From Hymenobacter actinosclerus (GTDB lineage: Bacteria; Bacteroidota; Bacteroidia; Cytophagales; Hymenobacteraceae): DNA of 64,000 bases. The position numbers and the translations under genes were made by a program. The stretch covers positions 813,419 to 877,418 of the forward strand of contig NZ_FOHS01000001.1 of the NCBI RefSeq assembly GCF_900111515.1. Reading direction: 5' to 3'. Below, piece after piece: positions 1-7,912 of this stretch (its first letter is position 1; every line of letters starts with the position of its first letter). Under the pieces are notes generated by a model. That model saw only the letters and a program-made list of their open reading frames with translations. It did not search any database and was not told the origin of the DNA.

Positions 1-894
1 GGCGAGTTTGTGCGGCGGCAGCGCGACCGGGTAGCCTCGCTGGGCGTGCGCCGGCCCGACTTTCGGGCCCTCGACCGCAAGGCCCTCGATTTGCGCAAGG
101 AGTACCTGGCGGCCCTGGCCGTGTTCGGCCTCGTGAACGCGCTGCTGCTGATAGTCAACATCATCGACATCCGCTGGATTTGGTTCGGCTTTGTGCTGAC
201 TCCCGGCTTCGACCTCACGCAGTTCGTGCACGAAGGGACCTACGTGCTCATTTTCAGCATTCTGGTGGCGATGGGGATTGTGCTGTGGTTTTTCCGGCGC
301 AATCTCAACTTCTACCAGCCCGGTCTGGCGGCGTTGCGCTGGGGCGCTACCGTGTGGGTGGTGCAGAACGCGGTGCTGGCCGTGTCGGTGGGGCTGCGCA
401 ACTACTACTACATTCAGTACACGGGCCTGGCCTACAAGCGCATCGGGGTGTACGGGTTTCTGCTGCTGACTTTCTTCGGCTTGGTTACCGTGCTGCTTAA
501 AATCTGGCAGCGCCGCTCGGCCTTTGGGCTGGTGCGCCTCAACTCGCTGGCCGCCTACGGGCTACTGCTGCTGCTGGCGCTGGGCAACTGGGAAATCTGG
601 ATTGCCCGCTACAACCTCAACGCCCGCTTCAGCACCCTCGACCTGGGCTTCCTGCTCGAAATGCCCGCCCGCGTACTGCCCGAAGTAGCCGCCCGCCAGC
701 AGGTCCTCGATGGCATGCGCCGCATCATCATCAGCCCGCCCGGCAGCTACCAAGAGGAAACCGCCACGCCCGCCGAGGCCCGCACCCTCATCCAACAGCG
801 CCTCGCCGCTTGGCGCCGCGCCTACCCGCGCCAGCGCACCTGGCAAAGCTGGACCCGGGCCGAATCGGCCGCTTTTGATTCAGCTGTGCGGTAG
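1..894 (+). CDS. DUF4173-type integral membrane protein, 5' end outside window
   Basis: The reading frame is open from base 1, so this is the C-terminal part (at least 297 residues) of a longer protein. A GTG at 10 is an internal codon rather than a convincing start. Several hydrophobic helices are visible, with the conserved-looking blocks FVHEGTYVLIFSIL, RRNLNFY, VQNAVLAVSVGLRNYYYI and GLAYKRIGVYGF, which I recognise as the DUF4173 (DUF4153-like) membrane family of Bacteroidota. The tail after about residue 215 is hydrophilic. The family has no established function. It lies upstream of three tiny membrane genes on the same strand, separated from them by a hairpin. Confidence 0.75.
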   Translation, partial: GEFVRRQRDRVASLGVRRPDFRALDRKALDLRKEYLAALAVFGLVNALLLIVNIIDIRWIWFGFVLTPGFDLTQFVHEGTYVLIFSILVAMGIVLWFFRRNLNFYQPGLAALRWGATVWVVQNAVLAVSVGLRNYYYIQYTGLAYKRIGVYGFLLLTFFGLVTVLLKIWQRRSAFGLVRLNSLAAYGLLLLLALGNWEIWIARYNLNARFSTLDLGFLLEMPARVLPEVAARQQVLDGMRRIIISPPGSYQEETATPAEARTLIQQRLAAWRRAYPRQRTWQSWTRAESAAFDSAVR

Positions 895-897
895 TCG

Positions 898-1000
898 CAC
901 CCCACCCCCCGGCCCCCTCCCCTCCGGGAGAGGGGGTGCGTTCAACGACAAACGTCAGGCTCCCCCTCTCCCGGAGGGGAGGGGGCCGGAGGGTGGGGTG
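898..1000. repeat. Long intergenic hairpin, GC-rich
   Basis: Arms 898-936 and 962-1000 (39 nt each) are reverse complements with a single mismatch, around a 25-nt loop. The core is CCTCCCCTCCGGGAGAGGGG. It lies between the DUF4173 gene and the small membrane genes. It could terminate the upstream transcript, but there is no T-run, and the length suggests a dispersed palindromic element. Confidence 0.75.
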
Positions 1001-1030
1001 GATAGCAGAACGATACCTAACTACAAAATC

Positions 1031-1261
1031 ATGACCTTCTTCCTCACTTTCCTGGGCCTGCTCTGGTGCATAGCCAGCATCGTAATCCTGGCCACGCTGC
1101 TCACCTGGCGCGAGCGGGCCGCCACGCCGCCGGCCCGCCGCTGGCGGCTGCTGGCCGTGGTGCTGCCCGCCGCAGCCCTGCTGCTGGGCTCCGTCCTCTG
1201 GACGCTGCTGCACGTGATGCTCCTCTGGGGGGCGGGTGCGGCGGCCGTGGCAGCCCGGTAA
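1031..1261 (+). CDS. Small two-helix membrane protein
   Basis: A 76-residue protein starting at ATG 1031 (MTFFLTFLGLLW). Two hydrophobic segments (about 3-23 and 40-72) flank a short basic loop rich in Arg. The stop TAA at 1259-1261 is followed directly by the ATG of the next gene, so translation is probably coupled. No family is recognised. Its reality rests on the ordered membrane pattern and tight packing with its neighbours. Confidence 0.55.
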   Translation: MTFFLTFLGLLWCIASIVILATLLTWRERAATPPARRWRLLAVVLPAAALLLGSVLWTLLHVMLLWGAGAAAVAAR

Positions 1262-1636
1262 ATGGATAGGCACTCCACCAATTCCCCCGGCCGCTGCCTG
1301 GCCGTGCTGCTGGCCGCTGGGGCCCTGCTCTGGACCATCTGGCAGGTGCCCGGCTGGTACCGCCTGGGCACCACCGATGCAGCCGGCCTGGCCATGCTGA
1401 TGCGGCTTTGGCAGCAGCCGCTGCTGGTGGCCCTGTTGCTGGCCGCCGCCAACGCCGTGGTGCTGTACCGGGCCACGCTGCCGCTGGCCCTGCCCGATGC
1501 GCCGGCCACGCTGCTCGACCGCCCCCGCCACCAAGCCGATTTCGTGTTCTGGCTCTGCGTGGTTTTTCACTTGGGCACGCTGCTGTTTCTGCTGCTGCTC
1601 GGAGCTGGCTGGCTGCACCTCAACCCCCTGGCCTGA
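1262..1636 (+). CDS. Small membrane protein, unknown
   Basis: A 124-residue protein whose ATG begins immediately after the preceding stop codon. Hydrophobic stretches near residues 11-30, 50-70 and 95-118 suggest three membrane helices. The next gene starts inside its stop (TGATG at 1634-1638). No domain is recognised. The gene appears to be the middle member of a three-gene membrane cassette. Confidence 0.6.
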   Translation: MDRHSTNSPGRCLAVLLAAGALLWTIWQVPGWYRLGTTDAAGLAMLMRLWQQPLLVALLLAAANAVVLYRATLPLALPDAPATLLDRPRHQADFVFWLCVVFHLGTLLFLLLLGAGWLHLNPLA

Positions 1637-1995
1637 TGAAAACAACCGAATCCTATACCGCGCAGCTGGGGCAGTTCATTCGCTACGTGCTGCTGCCGGC
1701 CGTGCCGCGGCTGGCCTGGTGGGCGCTGGGGCTGCTGGGGTTTAGCTGGCTGAACCTGCTATTGCTGGCGGAGCTGTGGCCGCACCATCCGCAGGCGGAA
1801 ACGTGGTTTGCGGCCGGGTTTATGCTCTGCCTGGCGCTGCTTCCGTGGTTAGGCGTTTATACCGCTCAGCGGCTTATATCGCGCGTACGGCGTTGGTGGT
1901 GGCGCAGCTTCTGGCGTCTTGTCACCATCGGGGGCTACCTCGCGGGAGTTGTTGCGCTGTTTGCTTTGCTGATTGGCGTTATGGTGAGTTCGTGA
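1636..1995 (+). CDS. Small membrane protein, unknown
   Basis: A 119-residue protein starting at ATG 1636, overlapping the upstream TGA by one base. It has three hydrophobic segments (about 16-45, 55-76 and 92-117), with a basic Trp/Arg-rich stretch (RVRRWWWRSFWR) before the last helix, typical of an inner-membrane protein. No homologous family is recognised. The overlap with the gene before it supports co-translation. Confidence 0.6.
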   Translation: MKTTESYTAQLGQFIRYVLLPAVPRLAWWALGLLGFSWLNLLLLAELWPHHPQAETWFAAGFMLCLALLPWLGVYTAQRLISRVRRWWWRSFWRLVTIGGYLAGVVALFALLIGVMVSS

Positions 1996-2069
1996 ACTGG
2001 CTGGGCGAACGGCGGGCGGGTAGCCGGCCGGGGTAAGGCCACATCGGTCGGTAGCCCGGCCGCAACTGG

Positions 2070-2077
2070 TATATTTG
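2070..2077 (+). promoter_or_regulatory. Bacteroidota -7 promoter box for PBP1A gene
   Basis: TATATTTG matches the Bacteroidota -7 consensus TAnnTTTG exactly. Transcription would start near 2084, about 43 bases before the ATG at 2127. A clear -33 TTTG is not visible. Confidence 0.55.
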
Positions 2078-2126
2078 CACTCCCGCGGCCGGCTTGTCCG
2101 GCGCGGCCTGCTACTCCGCGCCCTGC

Positions 2127-4514
2127 ATGTCCGCTCCTAAAGCTCCGAAACCAACTGATTCTGCCGCTGCTGCCCGGCCCGTGCGCCGCTGGCCCAACCG
2201 GGTTTCCCGGCTGCTGTGGGCCGGTTTTGTGGTGGGTGTGGGCGTGTTTCTGCTCTACCCCATTCTGGTGAGCATGAACTTTATGTACCTGTTTGGCAAG
2301 TCGCCGAGTTTGGAGGAGCTGGAGAGCCCGCGCGTCGAGCAGCCCTCGCAGGTGTTCACGGCCGACGGGGTGCTGCTGGGCCGCTACTTCCGCGAAAACC
2401 GCAGCCCGGTGCCGCTCAGCAAAATGTCGCCCTGGCTGATAAAGGCGTTGGTGGCCACCGAGGACGTGCGTTTCGAGGAGCATTCGGGTATTGATGCCAT
2501 TGCCATTGCCCGGGCCGTGGCGGGCGTGGCCACCGGCGGCAGCGGGGGCGGGGGCTCCACCATCACCCAGCAGCTGGCCAAAAACCTCTACAAAACCCGC
2601 CGCAAGGAAAACACCGGGGCCCTGGGCCGGGTGCCGCTCGTGGGCACCATCATCAGCAAAACCAAGGAGTGGCTGACGGCCGTGGAGCTGGAGCGCCGCT
2701 ACACCAAAAACGAAATCCTGGCCCTGTACTTCAACACCGTCGAGTACGGCTCGCAGGCCTACGGGGTGAAAGTGGCCGCTAAAACGTTCTACAGCACCTC
2801 GCCCGACTCGCTCACCGTCGAGCAGGCGGCCATGCTGGTGGGCATGCTCAATAACCCCACCGCCTTCAACCCCCAGTTCCACCCCGAAGCCGCCAAGCGC
2901 CGCCGCGACCTGGTACTCACCCGCATGGGCCAGGCCGGCGTACTCACGGCCGCTCAGGTGGCCGCTCAGCAGGCCACGCCCATTGTGCTGCAATACCAGG
3001 TAGAAAAGCACGTCGACGGCCCCGAAACCTACTACCGCAGCGCCATCAGCCAGAAAGCCAACGAGTGGTGCAAGGCCAACGGCTACGACCTGTACCGCGA
3101 CGGCCTGAAGGTGTACACCACCATCGACTCGCGCATGCAGGGCTACGCCGAGGAGGCCGTGGACAAGAAGATGAAGAGCCTGCAACGCACCTTCGACAAC
3201 TTCTGGCGCAACCGCGGCACCGACCCCTGGGTGGACGAGGACGGCAACGTCATCCCCAACTTCATCGAAACCCAGATGAAGCGCACCCAGCAGTACAAGC
3301 GCCTGGCCGCCCAGTACAAGGGCCAGCCCCAGCGCCTCGATTCGGCCCTGCACGCCAAGCGCCCCATGAAGGTGTTCACCTGGAAAGGCGACCGGGACAC
3401 CACGCTCATGCTTTCGCCCCTCGACTCGCTGGCCTACTACAAGCACTTTCTGCACGCCGGTCTGATGACCATGGACCCCTTCACGGGCCAGATCAAGGCC
3501 TGGGTGGGCGGCATCGACTACCGCTTTTTCCAGTACGACCATGTGAAGCAGGGCAAGCGCCAGGCCGGCTCCACCTTCAAGCCCTTCGTCTACCTGACGG
3601 CCCTCGACAACGGCTACGCCCCCTGCGACCGAATCCGGGATGAGCGCGTGACCATCAAGTACGTGGAAAACGGCAAGCCCATGGAGTGGAAGCCCGACAA
3701 CGTAACCCGCGAGTATACCGGCATGAACATGACGCTGCGCTACGCTATGGCCCGCTCGGTAAACTCCGTCACGGCCCAGCTCACCGAGAAAGTCGGCTGG
3801 GACAACGTGGCCAAGTACGCCCACAAAGTCGGTATCAAAAGCAAGCTGCTCGGCGTGCCCAGCATCGGCCTGGGTTCGGGTGGCGACGTGAGCGTGTACG
3901 AGATGGTGAATGCCTACAGCACCTTCGTCAACCAGGGTTTCCGGCCCGAGCCCATGCTCATCACCCGCATCGAAGACCAGAACGGCAACGTGCTGGTGCA
4001 GTTCGACCCCCGCCAGAAGCGCGTAATTCCGGCCGAAACGGCTTGGTTGATGACTTACATGCTGCGCGGCGGCATGGAGGAGCCCGGCGGCACCTCCCAG
4101 GCCCTCTGGGACTACGAGCTCTGGAAAAAGAACAACCAGATTGGCGGCAAAACCGGCACCACCAGCAATTACTCCGACGGCTGGTACATGGGCATCACCC
4201 GCGACCTGGTAACCGGCGTGTGGGTGGGCGGCGAAGACCGCAGCATCCACTTCGTGGGCTCGCAGCAGGGCGAGGGCGGCCGCACGGCCCTGCCCATCTT
4301 CGGCACCTACATGGAAAAGCTCTATAAAGACCCCGACCTGGACATCCGCATGGGCCCCTTCCCCCAACCCACCGTCAAAATCAACAAAAAGTACAACTGC
4401 GTTACGGCCGAACCCCGCCGCCGTCCCGAACCCGTCGACAGCCTCATCGTCGATGATCTACTGGAGCGCATCAACCAGGGCGCCATCGCCATTCCCGACA
4501 GCCTGAAGCTGTAA
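2127..4514 (+). CDS. Penicillin-binding protein 1A (bifunctional transglycosylase/transpeptidase)
   Basis: Class A PBP of 795 residues that polymerises and cross-links peptidoglycan at the outer face of the inner membrane. After a short cytoplasmic Pro/Ala tail comes one membrane anchor (about residues 32-55). The GT51 domain has catalytic Glu112 in ATEDVRFEEH and the GGGGSTITQQLAKNLY block. The transpeptidase domain has SxxK (Ser482-Lys485 in GSTFKPF), SxN (Ser544-Val-Asn546) and KTG (675-677). All catalytic motifs are intact. I chose ATG 2127 because a TAnnTTTG box lies just upstream; a TTG at 2094 is in frame but sits too close to the predicted transcript start. The stop overlaps the first bases of a long hairpin. 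Confidence 0.95.
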   Translation: MSAPKAPKPTDSAAAARPVRRWPNRVSRLLWAGFVVGVGVFLLYPILVSMNFMYLFGKSPSLEELESPRVEQPSQVFTADGVLLGRYFRENRSPVPLSKMSPWLIKALVATEDVRFEEHSGIDAIAIARAVAGVATGGSGGGGSTITQQLAKNLYKTRRKENTGALGRVPLVGTIISKTKEWLTAVELERRYTKNEILALYFNTVEYGSQAYGVKVAAKTFYSTSPDSLTVEQAAMLVGMLNNPTAFNPQFHPEAAKRRRDLVLTRMGQAGVLTAAQVAAQQATPIVLQYQVEKHVDGPETYYRSAISQKANEWCKANGYDLYRDGLKVYTTIDSRMQGYAEEAVDKKMKSLQRTFDNFWRNRGTDPWVDEDGNVIPNFIETQMKRTQQYKRLAAQYKGQPQRLDSALHAKRPMKVFTWKGDRDTTLMLSPLDSLAYYKHFLHAGLMTMDPFTGQIKAWVGGIDYRFFQYDHVKQGKRQAGSTFKPFVYLTALDNGYAPCDRIRDERVTIKYVENGKPMEWKPDNVTREYTGMNMTLRYAMARSVNSVTAQLTEKVGWDNVAKYAHKVGIKSKLLGVPSIGLGSGGDVSVYEMVNAYSTFVNQGFRPEPMLITRIEDQNGNVLVQFDPRQKRVIPAETAWLMTYMLRGGMEEPGGTSQALWDYELWKKNNQIGGKTGTTSNYSDGWYMGITRDLVTGVWVGGEDRSIHFVGSQQGEGGRTALPIFGTYMEKLYKDPDLDIRMGPFPQPTVKINKKYNCVTAEPRRRPEPVDSLIVDDLLERINQGAIAIPDSLKL

Positions 4515-4648
4515 CAGCGGGCTGTAGAGACGCGCCCCTTCGCGTCTCGGCGTTGCTGAGGTTGCTGAGGTTGTTGCCGTAGGGCCGTTCAGAGCCGGGC
4601 CGTTCAACGCTGAGACGCGAAGGGTCGCGTCTCTACAGCCCGCTGTTA
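4512..4648. repeat. Intergenic hairpin, GAGACGCGAAG family
   Basis: Arms 4512-4552 and 4608-4648 (41 nt) pair with two mismatches around a 55-nt spacer. The left arm starts on the PBP1A stop codon. Each arm also contains an internal small palindrome (GAGACGCG...CGCGTCTC). The same plan, with CGTTGAACG at the inner end, recurs at 56079-56177. It may act as a transcription terminator between convergent genes. Confidence 0.75.
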
Positions 4649-4764
4649 CCCTCCAGATACGTTTCCACATCACCTGGATGCCTTTCGATGCCCTCCGGAT
4701 GCGTCTCCACATGCTCCGGATCCGTTTCCAGGGCTTTCGGATGTCTGCGTGGACAACTCCAGTA

Positions 4765-5985
4765 TCAGCGGCGGCGCCGGGGCTGGAGAGCTGCCCCGGC
4801 GGCTAGCAGAACAGCTGCGGCCACGGCCGACAGCAGCTGAAACGAGCCACGCCAGCCCGCCGCGCCCCGGATTTCGTGGGTGGCTTCTATGGAATTGGCC
4901 CAGGCAATAAAGGCGTCGGCAATGGGCAACTGCCCGAACAGGTAGCGCTTGCCCGCGGAGGTCGTGAAGGCGGCCCCGAAGCCTTCGATGCTGTTGCGCA
5001 AACCCACGGCCGTGGTAGTATCGGCGTAGCGCTGCATGGTGCGGCGGCCCACCAGCGAGGCCGCCCCGCCCACGTCCCAAATCACCGGGCCCGAGTCGAT
5101 GTCATCGGCCGGGGGCGCCCCGTGGGCCGCTTCGCGGATGCCCGGCAAACCCAGGCGGCTGGTGAGGAAGCTGCGGCGGTAAAGCTGGAATTGCTGCCGG
5201 GCGAAAGTTGGGTCTATTTCCAGCAGAAAGTTGAGCAGTTGGCTTTGCGACGAGCCCCGGGCGTCCTCCCTGCTGCGGCCGCTGCCAGCCGCCGCGCGGT
5301 GCGGAATCAGCCCCCGCGCGTCGAGCCGGCCCTTTACCTGGCTTACCCACTGCCACAGCAAAGGCTGGTAGCGGGCCGGATACAGCCGGTCGTGCCAGGC
5401 CAGCGCGGCCACGCCCATCACGCCATCGGCGGGCCAGGCCGCGCCAGAATATGATTCGAGGTAGGGCGAGGGGCTGGCTTGCAGCGCCCGGGCAATGAGG
5501 GCGCACTGCCGCCGGAACCGGCCCACGTCGGCCGTGTCGCGAAGGGCGGCGGGTTGGGCGGCTAGGTAGCGCCCCAGCACGTAGGCCGACCAGCCCTGGT
5601 AGAAGGCGCCATTTGGCAAAGGCAAATCGGGGTTGACAAACTGCGCGTAGCCGTTGGGCGACTGAATCTCGCGCACCGCCCACCGGGTTTCCGCCAGTCC
5701 TTCCTGGTACAGCGGGCTTTGCGGGGGCAGATGCGGCAGCAGCTCCGCCCACGCCAGCGCATACAGGGCGTTCAGGTACACAAAGCCCTCGGGGTAGAGG
5801 TCCTGCATCTGCTGGCCGGCGCCGTGGTGCATAGGCCCGCGCAGAAACCGCAGCTGGGCCACTACATCCTGGTTGATGGCGTAGCCGGCCGCCGGGGTGA
5901 AATCGGGGCGGTAATACAGGCGGGCGTTCAGGTAGCCGATGAGCAGCAACGGCAGCAAAAGCACTCCTTGCAGGAACCGCCGCAT
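4765..5985 (-). CDS. Unknown membrane-anchored helical protein
   Basis: A 406-residue protein with an N-terminal hydrophobic segment (about 5-22), a large soluble region rich in Trp, Tyr and paired helices (for example GFVYLNALYALAWAELLPHL and NGAFYQGWSAYVLGRY), and a second hydrophobic helix near 378-397 followed by a basic tail. The repeated helical pattern is reminiscent of an alpha/alpha toroid, but I recognise no family and no catalytic motif. It starts 9 bases after the TIGR01777 epimerase stop on the same strand and is probably its operon partner. Confidence 0.7.
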   Translation of the reverse strand: MRRFLQGVLLLPLLLIGYLNARLYYRPDFTPAAGYAINQDVVAQLRFLRGPMHHGAGQQMQDLYPEGFVYLNALYALAWAELLPHLPPQSPLYQEGLAETRWAVREIQSPNGYAQFVNPDLPLPNGAFYQGWSAYVLGRYLAAQPAALRDTADVGRFRRQCALIARALQASPSPYLESYSGAAWPADGVMGVAALAWHDRLYPARYQPLLWQWVSQVKGRLDARGLIPHRAAAGSGRSREDARGSSQSQLLNFLLEIDPTFARQQFQLYRRSFLTSRLGLPGIREAAHGAPPADDIDSGPVIWDVGGAASLVGRRTMQRYADTTTAVGLRNSIEGFGAAFTTSAGKRYLFGQLPIADAFIAWANSIEATHEIRGAAGWRGSFQLLSAVAAAVLLAAGAALQPRRRR

Positions 5986-5994
5986 CGTCCCGGC

Positions 5995-6909
5995 CTACTG
6001 CTCGTCGCCGTAGAACGACTCCAGGGCCGGTTTCAGGGTCGGGTACTCGAATTTGAAGCCCAGGCCCAGCACCCGCTCGGCACTCACCCGCTGCGAGGCC
6101 AGCACGATTTCGCTCATCTCGCCCATCATTAGCTTCAGGCCGAACTCGGGCACCTTGGGCAGCACCAGCGGGCGGTGCAGCACGTCGGCCAGGGTTTCGG
6201 TAAACTCCTTGTTGGTAACCGGGTTGGGCGCCACGGCATTGTACACGCCGCGCCACTGCTCATCTTCAATGGCCCGGATGAAGAGCCGGCACAGGTCGTC
6301 GAGGTGAATCCAGGACATGTACTGCTTGCCCGAGCCCAGCGGCGCGCCGGCCATCAGCTTCACGGTGCGGGCCAGCGGCACCAGCGCCCCGCCCTCGGGG
6401 CTGAGCACAATGCCGATGCGCAGAATGGCCGTACGGATACCGTCCTGCTCCACGTACTCGGCCGCTTCTTCCCACTGCCGGCACACGACAGCCAGAAAGT
6501 CGTCGGTGGCCGGCGGCGTTTCGGCCGTCAGCAGCTTGTCGCCCTGGTCGCCATAAATGCCAATGGCCGAGGCCGATACGAAGCCGCGCACGTGGTGGCC
6601 GCCCTTACGTAGCTCCTGGGCCAGCAGCTGCGTGCCCGCCACCCGGCTCGACAGAATCTGCTGCTTGCGCTCGGCCGTCCACTTGCCATCCGACACGCTG
6701 CTGCCGGCCAGGTTCACAATAAAGTCGGCGTAGGGCACGGCCGCCGGGTCGATGGTGCCGGCCAGCGGGTCCCAGCGGAAGCTGAAGTAGCGGTTGTCGC
6801 CGGGCGTGCGGCTGAGCAGCGCCACCTCGTAGCCGCCGTCAATCAGCATTTCGGCCAGCCGCGTGCCAATCATGCCGGTGCCCCCCGTAATCAGAACCTT
6901 ACGCGACAT
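5995..6909 (-). CDS. TIGR01777-family NAD(P)-dependent epimerase
   Basis: A 304-residue extended short-chain dehydrogenase/reductase. The Rossmann motif GGTGMIGTRLAEML lies at about residues 8-21, NLAGSSV near 67 fits the cofactor loop, and the C-terminal DUF1731-like segment (RPLVLPKVPEFGLKLMMGEMSE) is typical of the TIGR01777 family (YfcH-like). Family members bind NAD(P)(H); the substrate is unknown. It begins within a region of short repeats and is followed at 9 bases by the unknown gene at 4765-5985. Confidence 0.88.
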   Translation of the reverse strand: MSRKVLITGGTGMIGTRLAEMLIDGGYEVALLSRTPGDNRYFSFRWDPLAGTIDPAAVPYADFIVNLAGSSVSDGKWTAERKQQILSSRVAGTQLLAQELRKGGHHVRGFVSASAIGIYGDQGDKLLTAETPPATDDFLAVVCRQWEEAAEYVEQDGIRTAILRIGIVLSPEGGALVPLARTVKLMAGAPLGSGKQYMSWIHLDDLCRLFIRAIEDEQWRGVYNAVAPNPVTNKEFTETLADVLHRPLVLPKVPEFGLKLMMGEMSEIVLASQRVSAERVLGLGFKFEYPTLKPALESFYGDEQ

Positions 6910-6916
6910 ATTTCTT

Positions 6917-6949
6917 GGGCTGTTAGCTGACAGCTATTAGCTGTTAGCT
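6917..6949. repeat. Inverted copies of the AGCTAAC heptamer
   Basis: GCTGTTAGCTGACAGCTATT and following bases are the reverse-complement form of the AGCTAAC array at 7011-7081, directly upstream of the epimerase start. Together they form a weak inverted repeat about 60-70 bases apart. Confidence 0.55.
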
Positions 6950-7010
6950 CATGTTCTTGAATAAAAGATGCAATTCGGCCCGCAAGCTACTACGGACTTT
7001 CCGTACCATC

Positions 7011-7081
7011 AGCTAACAGCTAACAGCTAACAGCTAACAGCTAACAGCTAACAGCTAACAGCTAACAGCTAACAGCTAACA
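7011..7081. repeat. Tandem AGCTAAC heptamer array
   Basis: About ten uninterrupted copies of the 7-bp unit AGCTAAC. It lies in the 325-base gap between the epimerase and folE, just before a long hairpin. Copies reappear after the hairpin at about 7223-7235, touching the folE stop. The gap holds no gene. Confidence 0.95.
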
Positions 7082-7108
7082 GAACTGACAGGCTAATTTG
7101 GTGTACAG

Positions 7109-7197
7109 AACGTCATTCAGAGCGGAGCGAAGAATCTCGCTCGAACAGACGTTGGACGAATTCAGGCGAGATTCTTCGCTGCGCTCTGAATGACGTT
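7109..7197. repeat. Intergenic hairpin, TCATTCAGAGCGGAGCGAAG family
   Basis: Arms 7109-7140 and 7166-7197 (32 nt) pair with one mismatch around a 25-nt spacer. It is the same family as 14360-14462 and 46832-46943 and is embedded among AGCTAAC heptamers. Confidence 0.85.
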
Positions 7198-7234
7198 CCG
7201 CATACCAATTTATCTTGTCAATTCAGCTAACAGC

Positions 7235-7912
7235 TCACTTGCCAATCAGGCGCAGGAACTCCTGGCGCAGGGTGGCGTCTTGGCCGAAGGCGCCGCCGTA
7301 CTCGGCCGTGAGGGTGCTGCTGCTCGTGTCGTTCACGCCGCGGCTCATCACGCACAGGTGGTCGGCCTCGATGAGTACGGCCACGTCGTCGGTGCCCAGG
7401 CTGCGCTTGAGCTCCTCGGCAATCTGGCGCGTGAGGCGCTCCTGCACCTGGGGCCGGCGGGCGAAATACTGCACCACCCGGTTGAGCTTGCTCAGGCCCA
7501 CCACGTGCTCTCCGGGCAGATAGGCCACGTGCGCCTTGCCGATAATGGGCACGAAATGGTGCTCGCAGCACGAAAACAGCGTGATGTCGCGCTCCACCAG
7601 CATCTGCTGGTACTGGTAGCGGTTCTCGAACAGGCGCACCTCGGGGTGGTAGGCCGGGTTGAGGCCCCGGAACCACTCCTGCACGTACATCTTGGCCACC
7701 CGCCGGGGCGTACCGGCCAGGCTGTCGTCGGTCAGGTCGAGGCCCAGCACCTGCATTATCTCGCGGAAATGGCCCGCAATGGCCTCAATCTTGGCTTCCT
7801 CACTTTGCTCGAAGGCATCGGGGCGCAGGGGGGTGCGCAGGTCGGGCGGAAGTTGGGCGTCGGCGGCGGCGGCAGGGCTGCCGGCCACGGCCGACAGGGG
7901 CAGGTTATCCAT
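7235..7912 (-). CDS. folE: GTP cyclohydrolase I
   Basis: A 225-residue enzyme converting GTP to 7,8-dihydroneopterin triphosphate, the first step of folate and other pterin pathways. Zinc ligands are visible as Cys116 and His119 in CCEHH and Cys187 in HLCVMSRGV. The conserved GTPRRVAKMY, GKAHVAYLPG and LSKLNRVVQYFARRPQVQERLT blocks are all present. The first 30 residues are a variable extension. Its start overlaps the end of the pterin synthase gene by 8 bases, so both are co-transcribed and the product is probably passed on to that enzyme. Confidence 0.96.
   Translation of the reverse strand: MDNLPLSAVAGSPAAAADAQLPPDLRTPLRPDAFEQSEEAKIEAIAGHFREIMQVLGLDLTDDSLAGTPRRVAKMYVQEWFRGLNPAYHPEVRLFENRYQYQQMLVERDITLFSCCEHHFVPIIGKAHVAYLPGEHVVGLSKLNRVVQYFARRPQVQERLTRQIAEELKRSLGTDDVAVLIEADHLCVMSRGVNDTSSSTLTAEYGGAFGQDATLRQEFLRLIGK

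Noticed and set aside
1935..4367. Very long open frame on the minus strand opposite PBP1A (810 codons)
   Set aside because: It exactly shadows a PBP with intact catalytic motifs. Its translation is rich in His, Val and Gly without domain pattern, as expected for antisense of GC-biased codons.
7011..7081. Possible CRISPR array
   Set aside because: Direct 7-bp tandem units without spacers; there is no 20-40 bp repeat-spacer periodicity and no cas gene in the window.
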